Notes under the pieces: model-generated
Database searches by the model: none
The model's input: only the letters and a program-made list of their open reading frames with translations
What the model was told of the DNA's origin: nothing
Position numbers and translations under genes: made by a program
In this document: in pieces, positions 1-11,490 of the stretch
Numbering within the stretch: the first letter of the stretch is position 1
How the letters are laid out: every line of letters begins with the position of its first letter
Source: Angiostrongylus vasorum
Taxonomy: Eukaryota; Nematoda; Chromadorea; Rhabditida; Metastrongylidae
Length of the DNA stretch: 64,000 bases
Direction of reading: 5' to 3'
Assembly: GCA_018806985.1 (NCBI GenBank)
Contig: JADANN010000026.1
Location: forward strand, 496,001-560,000

Positions 1-133
1 GTTCTCGCCGAATTGATGTTGGTGTTAAACGCCGCATTTTCGCAAGCATATCCACACACCTATGCGTTAAGAAAGGCACAAGATATGTGTCAATCTGGCA
101 GATCAGAGACAATGCGCTAACCGAAAACCTTAC

Positions 134-3100
134 CAAATCTGTATAGCCGACTACTACTGTCATCGTATGGTTTGAGCAGTGTGTGATTGCGCAGACTATT
201 ACCAACGATTTCGAAACAGGGCACCAGTTGTCGTTCAAACGGCACTGGTAGCAAGTTGAGAACGAAAGCACCGGCCACGATAGCGGAGCACAACCAACCA
301 ACGGCAAAGCGAGCTGACCTGGCACGCTGCTCCAACGGCTTCGACACCGCCAAGTATCTGAAATACAAAGTCGTGGAGCACTTTTTTTTCGTTCAGAAAC
401 ACAAATTTAAAAAAATTATCCATGCTGACAAATGCAGATTATTAGGTTTTCCTCCTTATTTCAGAGGGAGAAGTAAAGTGAGAAAACCGATGATCCTATG
501 AAGAGTAATAGAGTGACATAAGTGATGCGTTTCGTGTGATTTTTCCCTGGTGTCAAGTGAATGAAGTATTCTAAGCATGACAGTAATGCACAAAGATACA
601 GTCAAAGATCTAAAAAATATGAAAACTAAAGATGAAAATGTCTTATTGGAAGACAAGTTATGTTAAGCCATAGATCGAATTGTTCATCACCTCTGTTGTA
701 ATCGTGAAACATCATTCAAGACAGTTGTGATTGAGGCTTAGGCTTAGGGCTTAGCCTTAGGCATCGAGCGTTTGGTGTTCATTTGTCCACAGTTATGGGT
801 GAATCATGCAGGCTTAGGCTTAGGCTTAGCCTTAGGGCATCGAGCGTTTGGTGTTCATTTGTCCACAGTTATCATGTTGGGTGAATCATGCACATCCTTA
901 TAACCAACAATGTTTCTGTTCTTCCAAACAACTCTACTACCAACTTCACGACACCAGAAGATGGACGTCCTAGCTGACCCATTTTCATCGGTTTTCCCTC
1001 ACCTTTTTTCCCCTTTAATTTCCATTCATTTCTCTCACAAATGAAAGGACAACTAATAACTGGTATAACAATAACATAGAACGATGTCAGCCAATGACGA
1101 ATTCAACGTCGCTCTCAACAACAGTGATGTTTAAGAAGATGTTGATGTGGAGGGAGAATATGAAATCCCATGTGTCCTTTGCCGAAAGGTGCAAAGAAAG
1201 GGAATCGGAAGAAGATAACGGAGTTTTGACGATGAAATCGGTGGTGAGTGGTCTAATAATGCAATGCTTCACACTCACTGGATAAAGCTGTTCATATATA
1301 CAGACCATCAGAATGTTATTATTCCTGTGGCTACTATTCCATTTGGTTACTCAGACATCCTTGAATGCAGAAAAACATTAATAGTAAGCGCGAGCTGATC
1401 ACCTTGCTGAGTAGCTCAATGATGGACATCTGGGTTTTTTAGTTTAGGAGCGGAAGTGCTTCCACGCCATTAATACTCATTCCTTTGAGAAAGGCAGTAC
1501 CACTGGGCACAGGATATGGAGATGAGTAAAAAGTTTTGAGGCAAAATGAAAAACATATAATTACAATACACCACCATTCTTACGAAAAAACTACAAATGC
1601 GACTAAGGTACAAAGTATTTTAAGCAGTTTAGTCCTAGATGGAGCTGTTGTAGATAACATTACTGTTGAGACTGCTTCAGTACCAGTCATAAAAGCATAT
1701 GACTCTAAACAGGGCAGGCTTGAACGCAAGAATTTCATGCAGGAAGAAATTTTTGATTCCGGGTAAGAACTTCGAATAGTGTGTCAAGAATGTTAATTCT
1801 ATATAAGATATGTAGATTGTATGCATAAACTGTAAACGGAAGATAAGTGTGAAATAAGTGTTTTGGAGCACGATATTCACAAAATGAGTAGAAGATTGCG
1901 ACAACACAAGATTTGATAGTGCCCAAAGACAAGCTGTTTTGATACATATTGGTGAAAATACACTCTGTGAATATCAGGCCTCTCTGATAAAGTATCTTCA
2001 ATTATTTTTCATTTTATTACACTTACATGATACCTGAACGGCTCATGTTCATTGGTTGTGCGGGCCCCAGCATAATTGCTTTTTTTCGGAGAATTGCTGG
2101 TTGAGCTATTGTGGCTCACTGGAATGCCGAGCTCAGCCTGGCCAAAGGCTACCCCAGGTCTTCACCACCACACGTAGTCGCTGCCCTTGTGGATCACAGG
2201 GAGATTCTCCACCATGCGACTTTGATACCACGACGGTGGTGGATCCTGGCATTGGTTTACTCTCAGCTGGGCTTCCTGATGGAAACGCCGGACTCCTTCT
2301 CAGCTTGGAAGACCATGCCGGGGGGACGAATCCCTCCGCTGTACGTCGCATTCTGACACCAAGGAAAACCTCCCAGCCACGACGAGGCGGTATACCGTCG
2401 GGAGGTTCATTTTATTACAGCGAGAATATGTTCCTCAACGCCGAATTTCAGTGTCAAAATAAAACAATTTCTGCGGCTTTTTCACCAGCGACATTCTTTG
2501 TAATGCTACTACGAATTGGTACAAGACTTCTATAGGAGGATAGTAGCACTGACTCGATACATCGATAGGCCACGGCGAGTAATTGTAAAAGCCAGATATG
2601 CATTCAATCACCTCCAACGATGCTTACTGAAGTCGAATGCATGGCGCATCCATCAGGGGTTGATCTACGCCGAAAACTTCATCCCTTTCTTATCGACACA
2701 ATGGAAGAAATTCTGCAGAAAAGCTGTCGGTGCAGAAATAAACCACTAAATAAAGTGCGCTGAATTCAATGCTTCTGGGCCAGTTTCTCCAGTCCCGCGT
2801 GAATGCCATTACTCACAACGCATCTCAGATGACACATGTTATAAATGAAGACGTGTAAAGAAGTCGTTTTTTATATATTTAAGCACTAAGGACGTATTTA
2901 GATCCTAAGTAGTTCTAGCACTTTATCATCCATTTTTTATCACTTTATCATCCATTTTTATATTTTTTTTATCATCATCCAGCACATCCATTTTTACTGG
3001 ATGCGTTATGCGTTGCACAACTTGAGTACAGCGAAGAAGCAGACGCTGTCATTGCAAGAAAGTACAGAGCTAACTTGAACTCTTTAGAATGCGATCAACC

Positions 3101-6100
3101 TGCGGAACAGTGAAAAATGTTGACGTGAAGTAAAAAACAAGGTTGCGGTCGTGCTGCGAATAACAGAAGGATAGTTCCCAGTATCGACTTTCTACTAACG
3201 TCGGCATTGGAATATGAATGCATCGTTTTCCTGTTCAGCAATCGCGAGGTTGTTAAACAGCATACATTTACTTCCGTAGAAAAACGCAATACAATGCGAA
3301 CAGTAGCTGACGTTTCGGCAGTATCGCCTTCTTCAGAGCCTGGAAGGGTATACTGATATACAATTTACTAGTCCAAAAGCTTCAATGACACTTACAACAA
3401 AAGACGGAAAAACTCTATGGTAATTACATGATCAACAGTTTCTCGAAAAACTCACCGCTTTTTTTACGTGACTTCCAATGAGGAAGATTAGAACAGCTGA
3501 TTATAGTCGCATATAGTTGATGACAGCACCATCCCACAGCAGAAATTGATGCGAAGATAGGGGCCAGGTCGCGTATGACCTCTGGGTATTCCTCCCTGCT
3601 ATTCACTGTAGGGTTTCTGGCATTTATCCAAAAAGCCTCAAGAAGTTTTGGGGCTGCTGTTTTAGTCTCCCTGTGCAAGGATATTGACTTTTACTTCAAA
3701 ATCGTCTCCGCTATGCATTTGTAACCCATCGCGTCTAGAGTGTACTTTGTCTTAGCTTTCGTTTGCCATCTAGGTGTTCTTTTTTATACGGATACATAAA
3801 GGTCTGCCCGTTTCGCCAATATATTCATCTTCGCAATTATTACAAGAGATCAAGTATATCGCACCTGAACTCGTGGAATCACCGTACCTGCCGTAAGGGC
3901 AAATTATACATTTTGTTGCTCCACATAGATGTCATATATGCGGTTACGAACTAATTGACGACGAAGGGAATCGGGTGGTATTCCAACTATCGCTACCGAT
4001 TCCTCTAGGCTTGCCCTTCTTAAGCATCGTTTAATCAGCTACGCTTACTTCATCGCTAATAAAGGACAACATAAACGGGACTTTCTTTTCGACCAAGTGT
4101 TTCGCTTTGGGCGCGTCGCTCTCCTTCTAAACTTATCTCGTGCGGTAACTATTTCGTAGCCATTGGAGATGGCCATTTGCCTAGCCAAGTCGCGCGATTC
4201 TTCCTTCAGTTTCCCTGGTTGTGCACACAGAGGTGGCTGTTCGAAACATGTTTCTCACAAGCGCCCTCTTTGTGTGTGAAGGGTGGGAAGAAAAGAAATA
4301 AACCAAGATGTTTTTGGTTGCTTGGTTTTCGGTACCACTTTGTCATGTAACCGCTACTTGATAGGTTTATTTGAACGTTTAGAAACGGAAGCCAGTTTTT
4401 GTTCGGTTTCACCCGGGTGAACTTAATGTACTCAGACTGCTCGTTCAATAATTCAAAGCATTTGTCCATCCGTTGAGAAGATGACAAAACAATCATCTAC
4501 ATATCTGCAGTAGAGTAGTGGCCGGAGATCGAGAACAGAGGCTTCTATCTTAGACATAAACACAATGGCAGGTCTTGGTGCCAGTCGCTGCCCCATTGCC
4601 AACTCCCTTATATACGCGAAATATTTCCCAGACCATCTAAAAATCGAGCAATTTAGGCACTCCTTTAGGACAGCCATTAGTTGCTGGATGGACAAGCCAT
4701 GCATATTTATTCTTCGTTCATGTTTAAGAAGAAGTTCGAAGATGGCTTGCTTTGCGGAATCATTCGATACGTTAGTGTACAACGCATTAACGTCGAAGGA
4801 CTCCATCACGTACGCGTTATTAGGAGACGCGTTACGTAGACGTTCTAGGAACATTTGGGTGTTTGTGAGGTGAGCTGGAATATGGTTAAGCAACTGGGTA
4901 AGAATTAGGCTTAAAAACCATTATTATTCTACCCGTTGGCCCGTCTACACAGCTGATGATGGGTCTAACCTTAAATGATGACGGATTGGTTGACGCAAGA
5001 TCATCAAGTGATACCAACTTATTTGTTTTAATAAGTAGATATAGGACGGGACATGTTGGTTTATCGATTTTAAAGTGCGAAATAACCGATGATTTTAAAC
5101 CTGCAGCCATTGCCATACTGACCCATTGATTGTTTAGCTTTCGGTATTAACTTTTAAATTCCTTTTCAGAGGATGGGCGATAGAGGGTAGCATCACTAGG
5201 ATGTTCCTCTGTTATCTCAACATCCAGCTGGCGAGGAATAACTACGAACTCTCCCCCTCATCACTAACAGACAATCTTGCTGCTTTCGAGTTTATTAATT
5301 CTGTAATTTTTCGCATGCCACATTTTTGTGAGGCTGTAAGGTTAGAGATAAACTTTCTATAGCGGTAGTGATTAAGGGTGTTGAGAACGACGTCCGAAAA
5401 CATGTGGAATTTTATGTCAGCTCCATCGTTAGGGTTCTACCTTCTAAAAACCTTCTAGGGAACGGAGATGGTGGTAGTGTCGCTGTCTCTTGATTTTTAT
5501 CTCTATTTGATGTTTCTTGTTTGGCCTGATAGTGGAGTTGATCTTGAAGGTCATAAAGGTTACATGCTATCCTACGCAGGGTCGTTTTAGAAATGGACAG
5601 TGATGGTGCCAAACTTGGGCCCAATTCTAATAGAGAACGCGCACTCTCAGGTATTGTTATGCCACCAATCACGGTGACTCTAGATTTTCTTGGTGCATTA
5701 TCAACCCTATTTTGACTATTGTCAGAAGCATAAAGAATTGTTGTGGTTGTTTCTTGAAGCTGAGACATATGAATTACTCAAAACATTTTCGAATTTTTCC
5801 ATGAAAGGTTATTTTGGCATTAGACCCGGTAAAATCGCATATCAATATTGACCCACCAACTATTCTCGTCCAAAGGCGATCCTCCAAATACAAAGCACAA
5901 AAGTGTTCCTTCGTCGCACACTTCTTCATTCTGGCAAACATCTCATTCTGCGTGCTTCGTAGTGCAGCTCGAAGTAGTTCCATTTCGATGCCTCGTACTT
6001 GTTGGTTGTCCCTATGGTTGACCACCGCATATCTCGTGAAGTCGCTTTCGTTTTATAAACTTCGGCACCACTCGATGTTGAAAACAGCGGCGGCGAAAGT

Positions 6101-9100
6101 TGATTTGCTGTCTAGCTAAGACAATCCTTTGTCTTAGTGACAATGTTTCCTTCACAAGTCGAAAGCATTTTGCTGGCACATCTTGTAACAGTTCCCAGGA
6201 TCGACTTTCTATTAACCTCGTCATTGGAATATAGGGCAAATGAATGTCCCGTTTATGTTGCCCTTTAGTAGCGATGAAGTAAGCGTAGCTATTAAATGAT
6301 GCTTAAGAAGGGCAGGTCTAGAGGAATCGGTAGCGATAATTGAAATACCACCCGATTTCCTTCGTCGTCAGTTAGTTCGTAACCGCATGTATGACCATCT
6401 ATGTGAAACAACAAAATGCGTAATTTGCCCTTACGGCAGAGACGGCGATTGCATGAGTTCAGGTATGATATACCTGATCTCTTGTAATAATTGCGGAGAT
6501 GATTATATTGGCGAAACGGGCAGACCTTTGTGTATCCGTGTAAAGGAATACCTAAATGGCAAACGAAAACTAAGACAAGGTACACCACTAGGCACCCATA
6601 GGTTACAAAAACATAGTGGAGACGATTTTGAAGTAAAAGTAAATACGCTTGCAAAGGAGACTAAAACACCAGCGCGAAAACTTTTCGGGGCTTTTTGGAT
6701 AGATGCCAAAAACCCTACAGTGAATGGCAGGGAGGAATACCCAGAGGTCATACGCGACCTGGCCCCTATCTTCGCATCAATTTTTTGCTGTGGGATGGTG
6801 CTGTCATCAACTATATGCGACTATAATCAGCCGTTCTAATCTTCCTTATTGGAAATCACGTGAAAAGCGGTGAGTTTTTCGAGAAGCTGTTGATCATGTA
6901 GTTGGCACAGAGTTTTTCGTCTTCTTGTGTGTGTTACTGAAGCGTTTGGCCTAGTAAATTGTATGTCAGTACACCCTTCCAGGCTCTGAAAAAAGGCGAT
7001 ACTGCCGAAACGTCAACTATTGTTGTATCGTATTGTATGGAAGTAAATGTATGCTGTTTAACAGCCTCGCGTGTACTGAACAAGAAAAAACAGAAGGATA
7101 GTTAGAATTCTCGGAAACAGAATTTGCCGAAATCTTTACGGGATTGTTAAATTCCTCAAATAAGTTGGTCCATCTTTTCAATGGATAAGCGGATCTAGGT
7201 TTGGAATTTTTCAACCACTGTCTGCAAAAGTCAAGGTACACGACGTTGAAGACGATTGTTGTTGAACAAAATGATTTTTATGACTGAAGTTTATAACCAC
7301 TCTAAAAAGTGCAGTCAACTAGTCAGGTCGATGCCACAGAGATGGTGAATGTCAAAAAATGCCAGAAAAACAACAACTTTCCACAGGAGATTCCAAATAG
7401 AAATCATTTCAAAAAAAAGACCCGGTTTAATTTTTAGGGGTGAGCAAAAGAGTTGGATTTCGCTCCGATTAGTCAACTGGAAAAAAGAAACGGCTTATTA
7501 GTATCATTCTATAGAACTGGGTCCCTGTTCATGGAGTGTCAGGTGTCCAGTTTATTTCAATGCCTTATCAAGTGGTCAGTGGCCCCTCTAACGGCATTGA
7601 ATGAAATCCACTGAATTTTTTTAGCTTGCTGAGCGGCAACCAGAGAATGTTAATTTAGAACATCTGAGCCCACCGAATATTTGCCGGAAATTTGTAGCAA
7701 CTTGCGCTGTAGCGTGGAATCAGCCTGCGTTGAAATTACACGCTTACATCAAAGCCACTGGAGGCTATTTCGATGAATTTATACAAATCTTTGTATTCTG
7801 AATTTCAGCAGTAATAAATCTCAAACCGTACTACGCGAAAAAATTAGTGTGTCAAGTAAAGTTCGTACTTTCGACTGCAAGCTATTTATAAAATTCGTTG
7901 CAACTGTGTTGCCAAGTGGAAAAATAGCATTGATCTCATCGTTACTTCCTTAGAGGTCATCTATTTGTGGTTCACAATAATGGACCAAACTTAGGCTATT
8001 TTCGATTTTCTTCAATTAATTAACAAAAAGTAAATGGGTCAGTCATATGATGAGAAGAACAGACGACAGATGGACGAGAAGAACTGTAGAGTGGACTGGA
8101 CGAGGATGTAGACGTCTTCAAGTGGACTCCCTACACGTTAGGTGGACGTGTTCTTAACTAAAGTCAATCAGCAGTGCTCGCAACTCCAGCGGTTCTCCAG
8201 ACGTCACGGTATGAGACTCGAATCAGTCACTATGCTTGGATCAAACTACCACCACCACGGCGGACGAGGCAAAGAAACGAGGGGAAAATGTGCTGGGGTC
8301 CGCACAACTCATGAAGACGGGCTGCCCAAGTATCCAAGTATCCATTATTTTATGCTTTTTGAGATTTTGGTTCCGAATTGGAGTGCAATAAAAGGTTTAT
8401 GGAGTTGCTATGCAAATATGTACAATTTCCACTCGATTGAAGGAATACCCACCTTTCAAGTGTGATGACAAAAACCTGCCATATTGTACATGAAACGCAA
8501 AATGAGGCGAAGGGTTGAAGTAGAAACAGAACATACGCCATGATACCATAGACGGGTATCATTCCATATAACAGTGACGGTATGCCGTATGTCGCTAAAA
8601 AGGACAATCAAAGTTACTGTATTGAAATCCTTAGTGCTTAACTTATATAATAAATGAATAGACGAAGAAGCAAGAAATAAAATCAGTCAGCATACAACAA
8701 TATGGCGACGTATAAAAAATCGTCAGTTTTTAAGCTGATCACTAAGATTTACGTAGACGAATATGGCACAGATAACAGAGCTTACTATCCGTTAATTCAA
8801 TTATGAAGTATTCACCAAGGCAAGCCAGCATGTATAAACTGTCCCATATGCAAATCATTCCTAGATGGATAGCCAAACGCTTGGAAAATATATGAGAACT
8901 ATAAATCTGAAAATGAATTTGAAATTTACCTTTGAAGAAAAAAACAACACAACGCGTAACGACGAGATTCTTCCATACCTGCTTTAACAGAAGAAGGCTG
9001 CCGGCGAGACCTAACGTAACCAACACTAAAGTCAGGACTCCATTGTAGCGAAAGCTGTAACTATCACGCTAACAAATATTATGTTAATAGCCTATTGTAC

Positions 9101-9259
9101 TAAGGTTGAGCTTAATGTTTGTTAGCCACCTAAAACGTTTGTACTCCTGAAAGTATTTCTCATTTGTGCGGCAATATTCTGTTCAGAGCTGGCGTAGTAC
9201 ATTTCAATGTCAAAACACCAGTCAATTAATGGAAACTGCGGCAGCGAAGTGTTTTCCAT
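134..9259 (-). CDS. Rhodopsin-family (FMRFamide-receptor-like) neuropeptide GPCR, 5' half; gene continues past left edge
   Basis: Five exons join with consistent phases: 9259-9137, 9068-8979, 8906-8786, 8594-8453 and 357-134. The ATG at 9257-9259 follows an acceptor-like ttttccag (AG at 9262-9263). Residues 1-41 are extracellular, with an NTS glycosylation site and a DWCFD cysteine. TM1 follows (GLAGSLLLL). TM2 carries the usual Asp in ICIWDSLYML, 28 residues after the TM1 landmark, as in class A receptors. The TM3 end is split exactly at the LER/YLAV junction (AG|A makes the Arg), followed by a loop SKPLEQRARS, TM4 (VGWLCSAIVAG) and extracellular loop 2 with a Cys (VPCFEI). The exon at 134-357 ends at a strong ggtaag donor; TM5-7 lie outside the window. 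The usual TM3 Cys is not obvious. Introns are 68, 72, 191 and 8095 bp. The first donor (GTTTTA) is weak, so that junction is least certain. The FMRFamide-type assignment is from overall pattern only; deorphanisation cannot be inferred. Confidence 0.85.
361..730. other. Intronic sequence, nothing recognised
   Basis: This is the 3'-end portion of the large receptor intron. It is AT-rich and shows no repeat family member or credible exon. Confidence 0.4.
735..892 (+). repeat. Tandem duplication (76 + 82 bp) headed by interstitial TTAGGC-type hexamers
   Basis: Two near-identical units, 735-810 and 811-892, each begin with a short run of telomere-type hexamers. TTAGGC occurs at 738-743 and 757-762 in unit 1 and at 814-819 and 820-825 in unit 2, with variants TTAGGG and TTAGCC. 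Each run is followed by the same unique sequence ending in gaatcatgca. Unit 2 has a 6-bp insertion. TTAGGC is the nematode telomere repeat, so these are interstitial telomere-like sequences inside a gene intron. Confidence 0.8.
893..2007. other. Intronic sequence, no convincing gene
   Basis: Several short ORFs are present on both strands. One stretch at about 1627-1760 (+) is open between an ag acceptor-like site and a gtaaga donor-like site. It has no recognisable homology and lies inside the receptor intron, so it is not called as an exon. Confidence 0.3.
2022..2405 (-). mobile_element. SINE-A copy 1, full length (384 bp)
   Basis: This is a short retroelement of a family seen eight times in the window. 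It is flanked by a perfect 14-bp target-site duplication, ttcattttattaca, at 2008-2021 and 2406-2419. The 3' tail is at the low-coordinate end. It contains no long ORF, and no clear tRNA-like promoter was recognised. It is inserted in the receptor intron. Confidence 0.85.
2516..2700 (+). mobile_element. SINE-B copy 1, 5' truncated
   Basis: The body shares the family core around tcgatacatcgata..gccac and aatgcattcaatcacctcca, and runs to a degenerate 3' tail (catccctttctta). The tRNA-like head present in full copies is missing. Confidence 0.7.
2701..3161. other. Intronic spacer with A/T-rich short repeats
   Basis: It contains a short local duplication (cactttatcatccattttt repeated near 2930-2965). 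No gene is seen. Confidence 0.35.
3304..3341 (-). ncRNA. Hammerhead-ribozyme-like motif in PLE 3' region
   Basis: On the minus strand the order is AGGCT, CTGAAGA, a short stem GGC/GCC, GAAA, CGTC, AGCTA. CTGANGA and GAAA are the invariant hammerhead core. The flanking AGGCT and AGCTA can pair over 4 bp as helix I. Helix III is reduced to the palindrome ACGT with no loop, so cleavage would probably need two copies. Activity is not shown by sequence alone. Confidence 0.6.
3424..6239 (-). pseudogene. PLE polyprotein remnant: N-terminal region, reverse transcriptase, GIY-YIG endonuclease
   Basis: The segments lie in PLE order on the minus strand: 6239-5412, an N-terminal region with no recognised domain; 5116-4886, containing KVRPIISCVDGPTGRI; 4893-4206, the catalytic RT with MGQRLAP and the active-site box RYVDDCF (YVDD at 4492-4503); and about 4000-3424, the endonuclease with conserved C-terminal FWINARNPTVN. 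Frameshifts and stops separate the segments, so no intact protein is made. In living PLEs the RT copies RNA primed at the target and the GIY-YIG domain nicks DNA. Confidence 0.85.
6387..6839 (+). pseudogene. PLE GIY-YIG endonuclease domain (truncated element, plus arm of composite 1)
   Basis: An open 150-codon stretch carries upstream Cys residues (CETTKCVICPYG) and then the GIY-YIG core, IYLISCNNC...DYIGETGRPLCIRV. The C-terminal block is FWIDAKNPTVN. The RT is absent: the copy starts at the short linker between RT and endonuclease. The sense-strand 3' end at 6981-7019 keeps a damaged ribozyme-like core (CTGAAAA instead of CTGANGA). Confidence 0.85.
7104..8036. other. Intronic sequence, nothing recognised
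   Basis: This is unique-looking AT-rich intron sequence between the PLE composite and the RTE fragment. No conserved ORF or repeat family member was found. Confidence 0.35.
8037..8345 (+). mobile_element. RTE family II LINE, 3'-end fragment
   Basis: The sequence matches the 3' terminus of the family II element at 43.9-44.2 kb, starting at the MMRRT-type conserved block near the RT C-terminus. It runs through VDVFLTKVNQQ and ends in the tandem tail cccaagtatccaagtatcc. This is the usual 5'-truncated LINE pattern. It lies in the receptor intron, about 110 bp from the TM3 exon. Confidence 0.75.
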
Positions 9260-9346
9260 TTCTGGAAAAAGAACAACTTGTTAACAAAATGTTAGAACCA
9301 ATTCATCACTGTTAATCGGTCACAAATATGAAGCGAAGGGGAAGTG

Positions 9347-9614
9347 TCATTGGTTACAGCTCCCAGGATCGACTTTCTACTTTCCTCGGCATTGGAATGT
9401 GAATGCGTCGTTTTCTCCTCAGCAATCGACGACTGCAGTCGTCAACCATATGCGACTTTGATCAGCGGCTCTTCCTCAGTGGAAGGCACGAGAAAAAACG
9501 GCCCTGAAGAAGGTGATACTGCCGAAACGTCAGCCACGGTTGTGCTGTGTGTCGCATGCTGCTTAACAACCTCGCCATTGCTGAGACAGAAAACGACGAA
9601 TTCATCATTAGTTA
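9347..9614. mobile_element. PLE composite 2: miniature tail-out inverted pair
   Basis: The left part (about 9357-9430) is the minus-strand PLE 3' terminus; the right part (about 9437-9604) is a plus-strand 3' fragment starting in the endonuclease C-terminus. The two ends form an inverted repeat (9390-9425 against 9575-9612). A 10-bp direct repeat with one mismatch (tcattggtta/tcattagtta) at 9347-9356 and 9605-9614 is a candidate target duplication. It sits about 85 bp upstream of the first receptor exon acceptor. Confidence 0.7.
9499..9536 (+). ncRNA. Hammerhead-ribozyme-like motif in PLE composite 2
   Basis: CTGAAGA (9504-9510), stem GGT/GCC around GATACT, GAAA (9524-9527), CGTC (9528-9531), then AGCC, which can pair in part with the upstream GGC. 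It has the same layout as the other PLE 3' ends. Confidence 0.5.
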
Positions 9615-9634
9615 GTTCAAAGCACTTCGAACGT

Positions 9635-9638
<4 letters not shown>

Positions 9639-9670
<32 letters not shown>
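9639..9670. repeat. (TA)n microsatellite
   Basis: About 32 bp of pure TA directly follows PLE composite 2. Confidence 0.9.
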
Positions 9671-9672
<2 letters not shown>

Positions 9673-11210
9673 GCGAAAAATGTTTACTATCACATTTAGG
9701 AAACAAATGCTTTGTTATGTGATTAAGCTGAAGAGGAAATTTTGCTAGCTTCAATGTATTTGTCCCCATAGAATATCTGATCGACATGAGAAAGAACGTC
9801 GTGAATTCCATGCAATGCAACATTATTGCATTGAAAGGAAATCATTTAGCTACACATGAAAATAACAGAAACATTTTAAAGTCAACACGGTACTTGATTA
9901 CAGGCTCACTATTATGCTCGAACCTATAAATGAATGCGTGTGAGCCATGGTACGCCTCTCTTGTAACCATTAACTATTGAAAGCTCATGGACGTCTGTAG
10001 ATGTATAAAACCTCTGACACAGCAGCTGAGCTGCTGAAATACAAATAAGCACGACATTTTTAACTGAGCTCTTTACAATCGTTAGCAAAACCTTTCAGTG
10101 TTAATCGAATAGTATTCGACAGCATTTAATGTGACGTAGAATTTAAAATTCATCGTCCGCGAACCAACATTGGCGAAAATAACACAAGAATGCATTGAAG
10201 TCGAGAGATTTCGCTTTTTTGTGACTTCCTGAAGAAGTGCTAAGCTTTTAGGGGGTCGTCGCTATCACTGAACTTGCTTATGCCATTCATTACAACTGAG
10301 CTGGATTGAATCGTCCTCATTCAAATGGGAAATATCAGTTTTCCCACTTTATAAAAAAGATGTTGTACAACCGAATCCTGGAAACAAATGGTCAACGAAC
10401 ACAAGAAAGGTGTTAAGAATCTCGATTTCATCTACGTTGTCTAGCAGAACGACACCGAAATTTCTTTTTCCTTTCATAAGAACGATGGCGTAACGGAATG
10501 CCACATTGCATCATTAACGAACAGCAATGTAGGCAATAAAGTACAGAACTAAGTTTTTAAGAACCGTAAAAAGATGTTCAGTACATGGGTAGGAATTAGC
10601 AGAAAATTACATGCTGTCAGTGTGTCGCTTTAGATCTGTGAATAGATTATTGAGAGAAGAACAGTAATCGTCCTGTAAACCAAAGCCCTTAAGAGCCCCT
10701 ATCTGCGGTAGAATCCAGTTTAGGCGGACACTGCCTACTAAATTGGGCTAATGGCTAAGACTCAAAGGTCTTGCTTTAACTTTTATTTCTTGTACAATTT
10801 TTTTTCATGGCAGCCTGCGATGTAAAATAAAACCACCTGACATATGAGGAGAACTCGAAACCTCAGGTGCTCTTCGAACCACCAATTACCCTTTTCGGGG
10901 CTCAAGTGCTCTCCACCACACTAAATGATGCCCTTGCTTTGCATTTCTCTCAGCTATGGTTTGCTCTAGCGGTGCTTTCGGCAATTACGCGTCAATGGTG
11001 TTGATAATTTTCGACTATGGTCCTAAAAAATAGAGAAACTAGGCAAATGCAGAAGCTCGACTGAAATTAACAACACGACCAATACCCATGCAGGGTGATG
11101 TGATAAACAACATCAGACATTGAGCACATACTGCGACAATTACTATGAGCAAGCATAATAGTAAATGAAATTAATCGAGGCTCTCTTATAACTGTATATG
11201 TGTTCTTACG
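9671..11210. other. Intergenic; one diverged SINE-D-like head
   Basis: No gene recognised. On the minus strand at about 10840-10935 a tRNA-like head (gtgtggtggagagcac ... gtggttcgaag) resembles the SINE-D head, with A-box- and B-box-like blocks. The rest is unique AT-rich DNA. Confidence 0.35.
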
Positions 11211-11280
11211 AACTGCCCTTTTTTAGCCGACACGAGGTTGGTATAGGTGTTCTCATAGCTGCTGCTGTCTTTGTTCAATG

Positions 11281-11318
11281 GCTGACGTTTCAGCGATTTC
11301 GCCATCCTCACGGGTTTG
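11281..11318 (-). ncRNA. Diverged PLE 3' end with ribozyme-like block
   Basis: The minus strand reads GTGAGGA, a GGCGAAATCGCT stem, GAAA, CGTC, AGCC. The first core base is changed (C to G). Flanking sequence (acgaggttgg.ata) resembles a decayed PLE terminus. It is probably non-functional. Confidence 0.3.
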
Positions 11319-11490
11319 CCGTTGAACCACCCGTGTGTTGTTCACGGTGAATGATACATCCAGGCTCTCCCTATCGTCGTACAGCTGATAGTAGATGGTT
11401 ACTGTCAACCTTGTGTTGTGTTTTTTCTGTTACATTAGTTTGCCTCCAAAAATATCAGCTCCAGGAGTTGACAATCAACCCAGAACGTAG

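Larger units (their letters stand above)
3162..7103. mobile_element. Penelope-like element (PLE) composite 1: inverted pair, both 3' ends outward, with 15-bp target duplication
   Basis: A near full-length minus-strand copy (3177-about 6232) abuts head to head a 5'-truncated plus-strand copy (about 6235-7088). The whole unit is bounded by a perfect 15-bp direct repeat, aacagaaggatagtt, at 3162-3176 and 7089-7103, so it behaves as one insertion. Both outer ends are PLE 3' regions. The minus copy has matching terminal sequence at both ends (cgactttct.ttaa.ctcg near 3183 and 6202), consistent with pseudo-LTRs. The unit sits in the receptor intron. Confidence 0.85.

Noticed and set aside
1084..1370. 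Short plus-strand peptides (EYEIPCVLCRKVQ and others) that look coding-like
   Set aside because: Interrupted by several stops in the same frame with no recognisable family; at most a very old pseudogene.
1627..1760. Open stretch between acceptor-like and donor-like sites on the plus strand
   Set aside because: No homology, wrong strand relative to the receptor gene in whose intron it lies, and such sites occur by chance.
2056..2535. 159-codon plus-strand ORF and overlapping ORFs
   Set aside because: They lie inside SINE-A copy 1; the same non-conserved frames recur in other copies with stops.
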